Shown piece by piece: positions 54,501-63,876 of a stretch of DNA of 64,000 nt. The DNA is from Zhengitettix transpicula (Eukaryota > Arthropoda > Insecta > Orthoptera > Tetrigidae): positions 116,613,600 to 116,677,599 of the forward strand of contig CM073590.1 of assembly GCA_037074705.1 (NCBI GenBank), in the 5' to 3' direction. Each line of letters begins with the position of its first letter. Position 1 is the stretch's first letter. The notes under the pieces were generated by a model, which worked only from the letters and a program-made list of their open reading frames with translations, was not told where the DNA came from and searched no databases. Made by a program: the position numbers and the translations under genes.

Positions 54501-57500
54501 GGGTTAACTAGGGTCCCCGGGCAATATTTTAAGGATCCTACCCGGCATTCGCCTAAAGAAATGCAGGAAAAAACCTAGAAAAACCTGCACCAGGTAGGTC
54601 GGGCATTGGGTACTTGTCCCACGCCCTTCAGATAGAGGGAGATGAGTTTGCTGTGGGGACGCAGCATTCCCTTCTCCGTGCCTCGACCAGTTTAGGAGGC
54701 AGCTGGCCGACTATTCCAATGGGAATAGCGGACAACTCTTACCGTATGTCCAAGGTCTGTGAGCCCGGAACATGCACCTCTCAGAACAGGCCGAGGTGCC
54801 TCGGCTTGTGGGAACCTTAGTTCAAAAACGGAGAGGAAAAGGCATCCCCAAAGGTAGCCCCTTCGTATCTCTCCTATAAGGTTCTGCCTGCGAGAGAACA
54901 TCCCTCGCAGGTATTGCCTGCGAGAGAATAGCCCTCGCAGGCCTTGGCTGCCTGTACTGAGTCAGAAGTAGGTCTCTTTAAACATTTCATTTGATATCTG
55001 AACAGAGCGCTCCAACTGGTCAGTTGAACTTCATACAAACCGACCAGATATGAAGTTCGGATAACTCTAACTATACATTTCCGGAACCATTTTGTACTAA
55101 AAATTTTTTCTTCTATTAATATGAGCAATAAATTTCTGATATTTTGCCGTCGAGTTTTTTTACCTCCTGTATATAATTTTCCATATATTCTATTCAAGCA
55201 TACGCCAAGAAAACTAAATTATTTTTCATTCACCAGGCGTCAAAGTATTATTATAAGAGTCCGATTCAAGACACGTCTGTACTTGATGACGGACAGTTAC
55301 AGAGGGCAGAGTGGAAAGTACATTGTACACTCTAAATCATGTATCAGATGAAGCGGACACTGGGAGCAGAGTTCCACTGTCCTCACGAATCGCTGAAGTG
55401 GAGCTTGTTAGACAACGTTTGCGTTCGCTGATAATAAAGCCGAGCTTTTTAAAGATTCACCGCATCGTTTGCTTTCCGTATTGGTAAAGAGATAGACCAT
55501 AAACTTTGCCAACAAAATAAGCCTATAAATATTTTTGTCTGTTCAGGATAACTTGCTTCTCTTGATTCGATGGTAATGTACAGTAAAGACATCATGTGCG
55601 ATATCAGACCTACTGCAGTCTTCTTCATAAAGGGAATATGGGAGTGGGAAAGTTTGAAGGCAACCTGTCAGACATATCTGACAATGGAGTTTCAAACATG
55701 TGTAGGTTACTTCTAAAGTTTCTGGAATTGTTCAGTCATTAACGACGTACTAATAACGGTTGATTATCAAATACAGTAAAGTCGTCGGGTCCGAATAGTC
55801 TTTAGAGATAAGCGGTAAACAGTTTACATCTCATAATAATTTAATACCTTTTCAATTATAAAGAAATTAGCTATTCTTTTTCTTTATTGCTGCAGATTCC
55901 ATTGGTGATTTGTACAGAGTGTTGATGAAACTAGGTTCTGACTTTAAGGAAAAGCTTGATCAAGGTTATACAAAACGGTTTGTAAGGAAACAAAACCCGT
56001 AGGAAGTCTTTAAAACTAACATTCCGCTACTTCAAATGCGGCATATTTTAATCATTATAATATTACGAAATATCGATGACCATAGTTAAGTGTTAATGTA
56101 TCGTAATACATATATTCATTATTAAAGATCTTAGGTTTTCCTGGCGTAGTGAACAAAATGTTCTCTGGTTTCTACTCTGGTTCAACAGTAATTACGCCGT
56201 AACGTCGTGGTTAATTACTGTTGTACGTGATTGGAAACCCGAGAATAATTTCTTATATGTATTTCTACGTTTCACTGTGTACTTTAAAACTTTCAATACG
56301 TCGTTCCAATCTCCTGCGATATTGTCCGAAACTTTCACATACTTATAGAAGTTAGCCACAAGAGAAAACTATTTTACTAACTTATGTTTGTATATAATCT
56401 ATACAAATTACTGTAATAAACATCAAAGACGCAAGGAGTAAATTGTTATATAAAGAAATAAAATTACCAATGGGCTAATAAGAAAATTATTAAAAATATA
56501 AACGAGAATTTAAATGTCACACAATAATAAGGATAACTTAAGATAATATTAAACCGATAAATAATGGAACTAATATAAAATACTGCTAATAATACTTGCA
56601 AATATTTGACCCATAAAGAGGTGCGATTTCAAGCGGTCACAAAATTACTCGAGACCAAAATTGAATAAGGTGTTTGCAAGGCGCTGGCGCAAAGTTGTGG
56701 ACAGTTTTCCTTAAAATCTGCTGGATTGAAGTAATTGGTAGAAGTTTTAAAAACTTACTATTGCTGCTATTCGAGGACAGAAAACTCAGATTCTGTTAAC
56801 TCCAAATGTAGAGATTATATTTTGATAATGTGACTGAGTTAACACAATTTAAACTGACGATTTAATAATTTATATTACGTATTTTACAATTTAATAGATT
56901 ATTTATGTGTTAATAAAGTGATTCCATTAATTAAATTACATGAATTGTATTTATTGTAATATAAAACCAAACTTATTACATTTATGAATTACACTGCTAT
57001 AAGCTGAACTTATTTACAGATAAATTTCCAGAAAAATAAATTTGAGAGTTAAATATTTTTCTTAAAATTTTTGAATAATGAAATCATTTTGCAGTGTTAT
57101 GGTTTTTTCTATTAACGTTCTTATACAATAATTATAATTAAAAAACCAAAATATTGTTTTGGTATTACAAAATGTTTGAACGTCATGATCTGAAAGATAT
57201 TTATATATTAATTGTTACGGTCTCATTACTGTATGCTATGAGATTGTGTATTGGTGAATTTTTTACCTGAATCGTGGAACTTTTAATAAATTTAGAGAAT
57301 GAAATTATTCTGTCTATTGTTATAGAGATAAAGGAATTGATCGATCCAAGATTTCAATATAAGATATGATAATATTTTATAATTCGTTTGATAGTGCGAT
57401 CACCCAGGCCACCGAGATAGCTTTTAGTTACAGTTTACAATAATTAATTAATACAAGCAAAAACCACAATGTAAACTGATTTCTCTGCTAGGAAAAATGA

Positions 57501-60500
57501 ATAAGAATGGAATTACATCAGATAAATATAAAGGAGATTAAAAGAAAAAGTTTATGAAAATTAAAATGAGGAAAATGAAGTATTAGTACCACATAAGTGA
57601 AAGGCACATAAAGCATCAATAGAGAGAAAGCTTTCACATGGCATGGAATTAAATTATCTGTATTAACTTCGAAAATGTTTTGAAAATTAATAACAAGAAA
57701 AAATAGCCAAATACAGACAAAATAAGTGATGACGTAAATACCACACAATTATCAGCGAAGATAAATAAAACTAATCCGAACAGTAGGATTAATTTATATC
57801 ATCCGTCTGTATTTGACTATTTGTTCTTATTATTAACTGCGATAATTTTACCCGAAAGTTAAAATGAGATTACTAGAAAATCGTTGTAAATGCAGTTTGC
57901 TCCATGTGATAAACACAAGTGTAAAGGCGAGGACATAATTCAAGAGTTTGTTTGTGCTCACAATCTTAAGTTCAATTGGTTCCACTACAGGGTTAACTAG
58001 TTATGTCAAGCAAGAAATCTTACCATCACACGAGGCAGTATAGAACCATGACAGAGAAACCAAAATAAATCGCATCACGTTCAAACGCGAATCACGAGAA
58101 AAGACGATATTATACGAACAGATGGATCAGATCACCTTTGTAGCGACTAAGGTGCCAGTTAATATTTTATGCACGTGGATGTAGAGTCGATGCGGAAAGG
58201 ACTGTGAATCCTACGTTTCGGAGAAGCTAAATTTATCTCCACTGATAATCCAGGTTCGGTTAGTAGTGAGTGGTTAAAGCTTTCCGATTATTTCAGAGTT
58301 TCAATTAAGAGCTACAAGAACCCACATCGTAACGCCAATAACATCATCTGGCAACAGTAAAATGAACAAAAATAGCGTAAGGAAAGTAAATAAAGCTGAT
58401 TCGCGGCTAATGGCTTGAGTACGTTGGATTCCCGTAAGTACTTCTATGGTACACTTAAAAGTTTATTGACTTGATTATGCGTCGATAAAGTAATTTCCCA
58501 CTGGATTTCGCTACGCTGTTTCATGAAAGAAAAATAACGTAAATATATTTCTGTTGTTTAAAGAAGATGAAAAAGTAAAATATTATTCCGTCACGCGTAT
58601 ACGTGGTCCCCGACTTTTAGTGTAAGATGACGTCACCCAGTTCCGAGTGTTAAATATTTCAACCACACACAATTCGTGATAACATTTTCCGGCATAAAAT
58701 TGTGGCGATGATGGAACCTCTAAGTTTTGAAACAAGCTTCTCTTCTTTCGACAAGGCTGAATAATGTTCCTTTCAAAACGACATAGTTTTTTAACTTACG
58801 CGAAGGTCGAAATTTATTCAAACTAATGTTAACAGGAAACACATATTTTGTGTCTTTGTTTTTAAGTTGCAATGCAGTTCACGCACTCTTAAATTAATTG
58901 AGAGTAATTAGGATAAATTACAGTTGGAGTGAAAGTTATGAAATACGTAACGAGTTTATGACGACGAATGAGTTTTGTAGGCAAGTAGGCCTACAGATTT
59001 AATTACGGACATGTAAAATCTTGTGGAACGAGTGGAAAAGAGCAGCAGGCACTATACATAGAACTTAAATTCAACTAGCTTCAAATATAATTTTAACGCT
59101 CAATTATGTTTTGTTGTTCCGCTTTTCATTTCATAACACTCAAAATATTATCAGCAAGAAGATAACAATTTCCTAATGAAACAATTGAGCATGATTGGGT
59201 TCAACTAATCTATATTGATATTGGTAAATTAAAACAACAGCTTGTTGGGCAGATGTTTTGCCAAGTTGTTTTATCTTTAATTGTTTACACAGATTAGACC
59301 TATATGTATTTTTGTGTGATTTTGACATGTTAAAGTATGGAAATCGAACTGAAGTAAGGAGATGAAACTTTCTATCACGTCCCTACAAGCAGTTTCCATA
59401 ATTATATATCTCACTAGATTGTCTTTTGTATGTTAAATTACATAAATTTAAATATAACAGGTCTGAATTAAAAGTATACTAATTAGATCAAAATAGTCAA
59501 ATAATAGACAAAAATACATGTTTTGAATCATCATAACCTGATGAAAGCAACAAAGATCACAGTAACATTTAGAACCTATTTTTGTCTGTTACTTTGCTAT
59601 TTATTTATTGAATTAGAATAAATTACAGTTGGAGTGAAAGTGATGAAATACGTAACGAGTTTATGACGACGAATGAGTTTCTGTGGGTAAGTAGGCCTAC
59701 AGATTTAATTACGGAGATGTAAAATCTTCTGTAAATGTATCGTTAGTGGAACGAGTGGAAAAGAGCAGCAGACACTATACATAGAACTTAAATTGGTATT
59801 TATTTATGTGACGTTAAGTATATATAAAATAAATCAATTAAGTTGAAATAATTTAAATTTCATACAGTTAAATCAGAAATATTCATTAAATAAGAGGAGT
59901 GCAATGGTTTAGACCCTACTTTGGGATCTCCTCAGATACTATATTAATAAAAATAATACAAATTAAAACTGCGGAATACAAGGAAAACTCTTTATGATAT
60001 TGTCGAATCCAACTATAAACACAATTCAATCATTTAAAATAATATATTCTAAGTAATTACAAGAATAACACTTGTTAAATAAATTATCTGATAAATAAAA
60101 TTGACTGTTTGTGCGTGGGATCAAACTTACATTAAGATTTAGAGAATTGTAAACATTTTATTAGCAGATTCCAAACACATTAAAAATTTTACATTGCATG
60201 AATTGTCTCATGCAAATTGAATTCGACAACGTTGTACTCCATTTATTGTACTTTCATGAGATGTAATGATCTGATTAATTGTGATGATATTAAATTTAAA
60301 GGATTCTGACTTTATTGACCAATTTATTTATTTTATGTAAATAAAAGTAATCTTCGAACACAAGATAAAATGATATTAGTCTATTACACAGTGAAATTTT
60401 ATATATGTTTTGACTTTGTAACAGATACCGATTTGAAGTTGAGCATGGTGTAGTCGATTTAAGACGAGTGTGACTGGTGTGTGTGTGTGCAAAGATGCCA

Positions 60501-63040
60501 ATTGTGTACATTAAGTGTAGATACGTCTAAGATGAAGATGGACGTATACAACTTGCGATTTCATCGAACCAGACCTTTCATAGTGAAATGTCGGGACCTG
60601 GAATCCGTATATGACGAGTGGGTCTGCTTAAACGTTTATTGTTCTCGAAGATAAAGGAGCTCACTAATATATGGTTGAAGACAATCTAAATAGGATGATG
60701 AAACTGGACTGATTTAAATCACTGATGAAAAATTATATTTAAATATTTCTTAGCGTATAAAGTACACGATAAAAGGTAGTGTGGCTCAGTATGTAACGAA
60801 ATAACGTTTGAAAAACGAAATGCCTATAGTTAAAGCGTTGATGTAAGTACCTGCAAAATTCAAATATGTTAGCGAGAAATTATTCACGTGTTTCGTAATC
60901 AATCGTCTATTCTTTAAATCTTAGGACACGTCATCAGGGCTAACTCCAAGTAGTTTGCGTTAAGGAAATGAGTTATCTAACAGTTGGACCTTTAGACAGC
61001 TTGCTGTAAATAATTGTATCTTTTCACAAATATTGGTCAGTAAACTTTACTTCCCGGATTTCTTACGTCATAATGAAGCTGCTCGTTAGCAGCAGCACGT
61101 AGAACAAAGTCAAGGGTAGAGAAAGTATGTTTCAATGAAAACTTAAAAGTGGGAGGAGGGGAAACGGCGAGAAATATATTCGTTTTCTTGCTTAACTTAT
61201 CATTTGGCTGCTGCTTTGTAACTTCCGAGTTATTTGACAGACGCAAAGGTTTTCAGTGATGTTTATTGTATTCTACATAACTATTTTGTTACTATTAAAG
61301 TAACATGTATTTATTAAAAAATGGAGAACATGATATTATAGGACTAATAATTAGATAATGAGGCTTTCACCCCAATATAGAATTAAAATACGTAACTCTA
61401 AATACATCCTGAAACACGTTTCAAAATTAATGTTTTATTTTGTAGTAGTTTGGAAGACTGAACTGTTTAATTTATTGTCTGGCGATAAATAGTAACTTGC
61501 AAGGCAAATAGTTGTGTACCAAGCTGTTGGCAATCAAGGTCAGTTACGCAACTATGGTTCACAGACCAACGTTAAACCCAAATGTTCCTCCTTTACTCCA
61601 TTAACCCGAATAACTGACATTCCACGTTCATGAAATGGAGTTTGGTGTTGCTTTCTCAGTAGTCAGGAAAAAGACAAAAAATGAATTAAAATCGATTAGG
61701 AGAGATTTGTCTTTCGTAGAACACTGGCAATAATTTATTAAAAACTCTTTAAATCTATTGTATTTTTAATTAATTGCAATATAATCACAAGATAAAAAAT
61801 TGTGTTTATCGAGGCACTCATTTATTAAAAATGATTTAAAATCTAATGAAATTTTAATGTGTTAGAATGTAATGACAAGGTAAAAAAAATGTTGTTAGTC
61901 TCCAAATTTTTGCAAATCATGACGCACGTTACAAGTGTTACGGTTCCCATAAATAAAATTATAATATGGTAGTGTCGATAGCAAATGAGGCCAACTCATG
62001 ATCGTGTACGATAAGATAGCGTCGGATTGACACGCCTCCGGACATTTATAAAGTCTTGCATTATCAAAATATGTTAACCCCGCCTGTCGTAATCGAGGAA
62101 AGGATTAAAGCAATTTCATAATTAAGGACAGAGTGGTTCAATGAAATTAGGTCAACAGATATGACTGCAGTTATTGTTCATGTTTGTGTTCTAAATTTAT
62201 ATTTCTCTAATTTTCCTATAAGGTGATTTTATTAATTGCAATATTGGAATTATTCAATTCAAATTGAAAGACTGGTTCAAATTAAAAATAGCCATCTATT
62301 ACAGTCCTCGGCTCAATTATTTTCAATTCGAAATATTATCACCTTTATACAAGCTATCAGCCGTTCGGACATATTCATCTAGTGCAATAAATTCCTCCTC
62401 ACCGACGTATTGTCACACGAACCATGTGTTGTGTAAAGGTCGTCAGATCAGGTGTTATGGCCGTAGAGCTCGCGGCAGTAAAGGTGACAACATTTTCACT
62501 TGAAATAGATTTTATGACTATAATAGACTGCAATTTTTTAAAAATGTAAAATAATATTTAAACAGAACTTTATAATGTAAAGTCATAAAATTAAAATATA
62601 AAACTTCTGTAAATTTAATAGATAAATAAGTAGTCAAATAAATAATGGTATTATTTAGCACTTATTTTTGTCTGTTATTTGGTTACTTATTTATCTATTT
62701 TAAAGGCAGAAAATATGCGAAATAGTTGACTAGAAGGACCTAATAAAGATAACTTAATATGTTTTATGGAATGATATTTTAGCAAGACACTCCCCAGTCA
62801 ATGATATAAATTGACTAGTAACTGCATTTTCCAGAGAAAGTAGATTTAGTTAACCGACGTTTTCTGGAAGAATACTGAAAGGTGTTCTGAGACAATGTGA
62901 GTCTCTTTTCGAGAGTTGTTTGTTATGTAAACATAATCAGACCTTTCCGTTGGCTGCCATAGCAGGGGTGTGCGCTCCGTGTATCCGGTGGACGGTCCAG
63001 CATCGTAGTAGCTCTTTTCTTCGGCTCTTCCCCGCCCCAT
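33919..63040 (-). CDS. Tret1-like: SLC2/MFS sugar transporter, Tret1-like, complete, 5 coding exons
   Basis: A 544-aa 12-TM major facilitator of the insect trehalose/hexose transporter group. Coding exons are 63040-62943, 50373-50117, 37618-37410, 35596-35330 and 34722-33919. All introns are GT-AG with matching phases. Family marks are a soluble N-tail of ~69 residues, TM1 at ~70-95, FGRR at 140-143 (TM2/TM3 loop), YLSEVATPRIRG at 190-201, PESPVW at 249-254, VGRRP (TM8/TM9 loop), GELLPARVRG, and PETKS at 507-511. TM7 reads QVFSGTFLVIFY, lacking the second Gln and the Asn of the usual QQLSGIN. The N-tail carries ERTPLL at 22-27, an acidic dileucine sorting motif. ATG at 63040 is the first start, with an in-frame TAG at 63103-63101. 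Substrate is inferred from family only. Two introns exceed 12 kb and are repeat-filled. Confidence 0.93.
34723..35329 (-). other. Transporter intron 4
   Basis: A 607-bp intron with a GTAACT donor and a TTTACCAG acceptor. No repeats were recognised. Confidence 0.8.
35330..35596 (-). CDS. Tret1-like: Transporter exon 4 (TM5-TM6)
   Basis: The exon runs from TATTTTCCAG|ATATAC to ATGCAG|GTAACT, 89 codons in phase 0. It encodes IYLSEVATPRIRG and PESPVWLAREGRDEEARK, both diagnostic of the sugar porter family. Confidence 0.93.
36440..36508. repeat. (TA)n microsatellite in transporter intron 3
   Basis: A pure TA dinucleotide tract of about 68 bp, the longest in the window. Confidence 0.97.
36850..37222. 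mobile_element. Fold-back/MITE with ~90 bp inverted arms
   Basis: The left arm contains CGTATTAAACACCCGACGTT, TCGTCCTCTTC and ATATTTATAATTTTGAATAT. The right arm is its inverse with AATATAATTCAATAG-type sequence, ATTCAAAATTATAAATATTG and GAAGAGGACGTAACGTTGTG. A central ~150-bp unique part separates the arms. Confidence 0.65.
37410..37618 (-). CDS. Tret1-like: Transporter exon 3 (TM2-TM4)
   Basis: The exon runs from CATTGTTTTAG|CCAGTA to TGTCAG|GTATTA. It begins with two bases completing Ala119. It encodes GSFASGWIMEQFGRR and HPLILFGRFCTGFAVGLSG. FGRR is the conserved loop motif of the superfamily. Confidence 0.92.
37959..38273 (-). mobile_element. R1 SINE-like repeat, copy C (internally deleted)
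   Basis: The reverse complement starts TAACAGGCTACTTGAGGGTA and skips the middle region. It continues with ATTCCCACGTCCTTCC, CAGTTTAGGAGGCAGCTGG, CCAATGGGAATAGC and AGGCATCCCCG. The frame LGGSWPTIPMGIADNSYRM is open here as in copy E. Confidence 0.75.
40944..40982. repeat. Short tandem repeat TTTCAGTCCMN
   Basis: Three to four copies of an 11-bp unit, GTCCATTTCAG-like, at the junction between the LINE and the nested R1 fragment. Confidence 0.7.
40983..41128 (-). mobile_element. R1 SINE-like repeat fragments, copy D (two 5' heads)
   Basis: Two adjacent inverted R1 heads are present. The first is CCTATGCTATTAAAGGGGAG with GATCACCCTCATGTAGCCTG. After an A-rich spacer comes CCTATGCTATAAGAGGGGAG with GTGGATTACCCT. 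Both lie inside the LINE relic. Confidence 0.7.
44332..44859 (+). mobile_element. Mariner-like deletion derivative
   Basis: The termini are inverted repeats. The left is TACGAGGGTGGTTCCATAAG and the right, reverse-complemented, is TACGAGGGTGTAAATAAGTA. Both are bounded by TA. The interior reads TVDVSNVRPWISLCNEVGRS followed by KKRSGRPVTAVTP, the linker after the mariner helix-turn-helix. The catalytic part is gone, so the 528-bp element is non-autonomous. Confidence 0.75.
45150..45500. other. GC-richer block, unknown
   Basis: A locally GC-richer stretch with clear CpG content (CCGCCGAGGG, GTCCGCCGTGTTCGC) inside an AT-rich intron. The 71-codon frame at 45154-45369 has no recognisable motif. 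Confidence 0.3.
46940..47010 (+). other. Possible tRNA-like pol III fragment
   Basis: GGTCATCATTTAGCCTGACA resembles an A box and CCCGGGTTCGGTTCATG a degenerate B box. No cloverleaf is convincing. It may be a SINE head. Confidence 0.2.
47990..48208. repeat. R2 fold-back repeat, copy 7 (most complete)
   Basis: The left arm is AATGAATAAGAAAGATAGCC with AATTCACACAAAAAGGGTAA and TATAAATACCATACATCG. The right arm is GTGTGGTACTTATATTACCC with TTTTTGTCTGAATTGGCTA and TTCCTTATTCA. The interior holds GGGATCCTTGTCCCTTTT, GTTGTCAACTGACAAGTGCA and CTCTTCTTAGCACCTGACG. This serves as the reference copy for the family. Confidence 0.8.
48756..49907 (-). mobile_element. Mariner-like transposon with a foreign insert
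   Basis: The left terminus is TACGAGTCGTGGACGGAAAG with TAAGTACCGTTATGG. The right terminus, reverse-complemented, is TACGAGGCGTGGCGTAAAGT with AAGTACCGTTTTGG, and both start at TA. The minus-strand transposase C-terminus is preserved at 48857-49100: DFGGRRFNCDDDAKNYF and WISRYDKYLKNSGNYVEK. The catalytic centre has been replaced by a G-poor block (about 49110-49640). Confidence 0.8.
49110..49640 (-). other. G-poor, C/A-rich insert inside the mariner copy
   Basis: The plus strand is strikingly poor in G and rich in C and A. A minus-strand frame of 102 codons (49637-49329, starting MLTCVGGESADFPGLGF) stops, then appears to resume after TAG as GTNGAKDFVLGNLELLSE. I do not recognise a protein family. 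The block is flanked by mariner sequence on both sides. Confidence 0.45.
50117..50373 (-). CDS. Tret1-like: Transporter exon 2 (N-tail and TM1)
   Basis: The exon runs from GTGGACTTTCAG|ACCCGA to GGATCG|GTAAGT. It completes Arg33 and encodes PEEPMLQTQ, an acidic tail (KKTDDPDDESQ), then the first membrane helix MMMQLVTAGATFILTASCGF. An in-frame Met38 could start a shorter isoform lacking the exon 1 sorting motif. Confidence 0.92.
50442..50854. mobile_element. MITE with CAGGGTGGTC termini
   Basis: The left end is CAGGGTGGTCAGGAAAGATC. The right end is TTTTATGACTACCCTG, whose complement is CAGGGTAGTCATAAAA. TA dinucleotides flank both ends (50440-50441, 50855-50856). No transposase is present. 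The ends and TA duplication are typical of IS630-Tc1-mariner MITEs. Confidence 0.75.
51185..51576 (+). mobile_element. LINE relic, RT C-terminal part, 5' half
   Basis: Plus-strand translation gives HVSDFQYLGCDISYYM, KVNKYQRICGTIRRTLKRR and LLGAVSWTMKNKE, ending IRDELEMQL-like. These match the YLGxxIS / KxxxICGTI.RTL / G.E.W blocks of the non-LTR reverse transcriptase tail. A 17-bp tandem (AACATTAAAGAGGAG) has expanded within it. It is interrupted at 51577. Confidence 0.7.
51577..52269 (+). mobile_element. Harbinger-type element with TAA target duplication
   Basis: The termini GGCCCGATACAAACACGGCG and, at the right (reverse complement), GGCCTGTTACACACTCGGCG are bounded by a perfect TAA duplication (51577-51579 and 52267-52269). 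The interior encodes a transposase N-terminal piece at 51756-51896: RLIWVHPINERREEVGAFYK followed by LFEELRQADPKY. The rest of the gene is deleted, so the element is non-autonomous. It sits inside a LINE, whose frame continues across the empty site. Confidence 0.8.
51756..51896 (+). pseudogene. Harbinger transposase N-terminal fragment
   Basis: The WVHPINERRE..GAFYKLFEEL pattern is the N-terminal signature of HARBI1-like transposases. The same region is seen in the 11956-12192 relic. It ends in TAA at 51894 before the YFRM motif. Confidence 0.6.
52270..52440 (+). mobile_element. LINE relic, 3' half after the Harbinger insertion
   Basis: Plus-strand frames give a basic tail and ALEYNPKGKKSVGRQ, matching the L.Y.PKG.R..GRP end of non-LTR ORF2. 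It aligns in frame with the part before 51577 once the inserted element and one TAA are removed. Confidence 0.65.
54396..54886 (+). mobile_element. R1 SINE-like repeat, copy E (most complete)
   Basis: The full set of R1 landmarks is present, from GGGCAACAGGCTACATGAGG to CCCCTTCGTATCTCTCC, over ~490 bp. It is preceded by a T-run. An open frame of 68 codons (54614-54820) contains LGGSWPTIPMGIADNSYRM, also open in copy C and partly in copy A. Confidence 0.8.
54885..54945. repeat. Two tandem 30-bp hairpin units
   Basis: TGCCTGCGAGAGAACATCCC with TCGCAGG is followed by TGCCTGCGAGAGAATAGCCC with TCGCAGG. Each unit folds on CCTGCGAG/CTCGCAGG. It abuts the 3' end of R1 copy E. Confidence 0.8.
57687..57837. 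repeat. R2 fold-back repeat, copy 8
   Basis: The left arm AATAACAAGAAAAAATAGCC with AAATACAGACAAAATAAGTG is mirrored by ATCATCCGTCTGTATTTGAC with TATTTGTTCTTATTATT. The interior is short and unlike copy 7. Confidence 0.65.
58907..59070. repeat. Direct duplication, unit 1
   Basis: It starts ATAAATTACAGTTGGAGTGA and ends CACTATACATAGAACTTAAA. It is nearly identical to 59613-59794. Confidence 0.9.
59483..59610. repeat. R2 fold-back repeat, copy 9 (diverged)
   Basis: TAGTCAAATAATAGACAAAA is mirrored by TTTTTGTCTGTTACTTTGCT. The interior has CCTGATGAAAGCAACAAAGA, as in the complete copies. It lies directly before duplication unit 2. Confidence 0.6.
59613..59794. repeat. Direct duplication, unit 2
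   Basis: Same sequence as 58907-59070, with about 18 extra bases (CTGTAAATGTATCGTTAG-like) and a few substitutions, so it is an old segmental duplication. Confidence 0.9.
62624..62703. repeat. R2-like fold-back, copy 10 (short)
   Basis: GATAAATAAGTAGTCAAATA is mirrored by TTATTTGGTTACTTATTTAT, with TTTTTGTCTG in the right arm. The interior is nearly absent. Confidence 0.5.
62943..63040 (-). CDS. Tret1-like: Transporter first coding exon (N-terminal sorting tail)
   Basis: The exon encodes residues 1-32 and two bases of Arg33, starting MGRGRAEEKSYYDAGPSTGY and including ERTPLL. The donor is GGAAAG|GTCTGA, a weaker but valid GT site whose phase fits exon 2 exactly. An in-frame TAG 21 codons upstream fixes this ATG as the first in its frame. 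Confidence 0.85.
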
Positions 63041-63300
63041 AGCTGGTGCCGGTGTCGCTGCCGCTGCTATCTGCGTGGCCCGTGACCCGCAGCAAAGTTT
63101 CTACGATTTGTTTTCTTCAGCACTCATTTGATAGCACTGCTAGCAAACAACGAGAAATAGGGGTGTTGAAATAGTCCCCTCCCACTATAGTCTCCTCTTC
63201 CCATCCCAAGTGTCTGGGGGCTCGTCGTCGGCTGCCTTCACCACTTGTGATAACGTTGTTTATTTCCAACGTCTCCGTACTGCTGCCGAGATAATCAAGC
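63041..63300 (-). promoter_or_regulatory. Transporter 5' UTR / promoter-proximal region with uORF
   Basis: This is locally GC- and CpG-richer than the flanks (GACACCGGCACC, GGGTCACGGGCCACGC). A 61-codon upstream open frame starts at 63302 and stops at 63117, about 77 nt before the main ATG. The transcription start and any upstream splicing are not visible from sequence alone. Confidence 0.4.
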
Positions 63301-63876
63301 ATTCTCTATAAGACGTCGTGCGAGGAAAATACTATATTCTCCTTCGATGACTAATTATCTTGACCGCACTACCACATAATATGTAAGATTACCTTAATAA
63401 ATTGTATATTTATTATGTTTTTGTAGCATGTTTGGCCAGTGTTCCGAAATTTTCCCAGCAGCCCTTTGTTCCTTTAACACTTCAGCTCATTCTATTTCTG
63501 TCTTCAACTTGGGCTGTCCTGGGAAATACTGGAATATCCTCTTAAGCAGATTGCGCTCTTGGATACATGTAGATGTAATCTACATCTCCCGTAGGTCACT
63601 ACTACTTCAATTGATTGACATTGCGTTTTCAGTATTAGAATTATTTGGACCAGAACTATGTTTCTGCTGAATTTATCAGCAGAAAAATATTATGCAGTTA
63701 TGAAGTTCTTTTTTCGCTACTTCCCTTAACGACTTCTGTTTCTTGAACAATTTTAATATGTTTTATGTTAAGAGATTTTGTAAACTACACAATGTTTGAT
63801 GTAGGTGTCAAGAGAGTATTAGTAGATCTGTAAGTGATGGCTATTTGATATTCTTTAAAAGAGAAAAGAAGGTGTA
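63301..63876. other. Region upstream of the transporter
   Basis: It may hold the promoter. The plus-strand frame 63428-63670 (80 codons) shows no motif. Nothing else was recognised. Confidence 0.3.

Larger units (their letters stand above)
50374..62942 (-). other. Transporter intron 1
   Basis: A 12.6-kb first intron. It contains a MITE at its 3' end (50442-50854), a LINE split by a Harbinger element, R1 copy E, three R2 copies and a 0.17-kb duplication. Stretches 52450-54390, 54950-57680, 57840-58900, 59800-62620 show no exons or repeats that I recognise. Confidence 0.7.
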
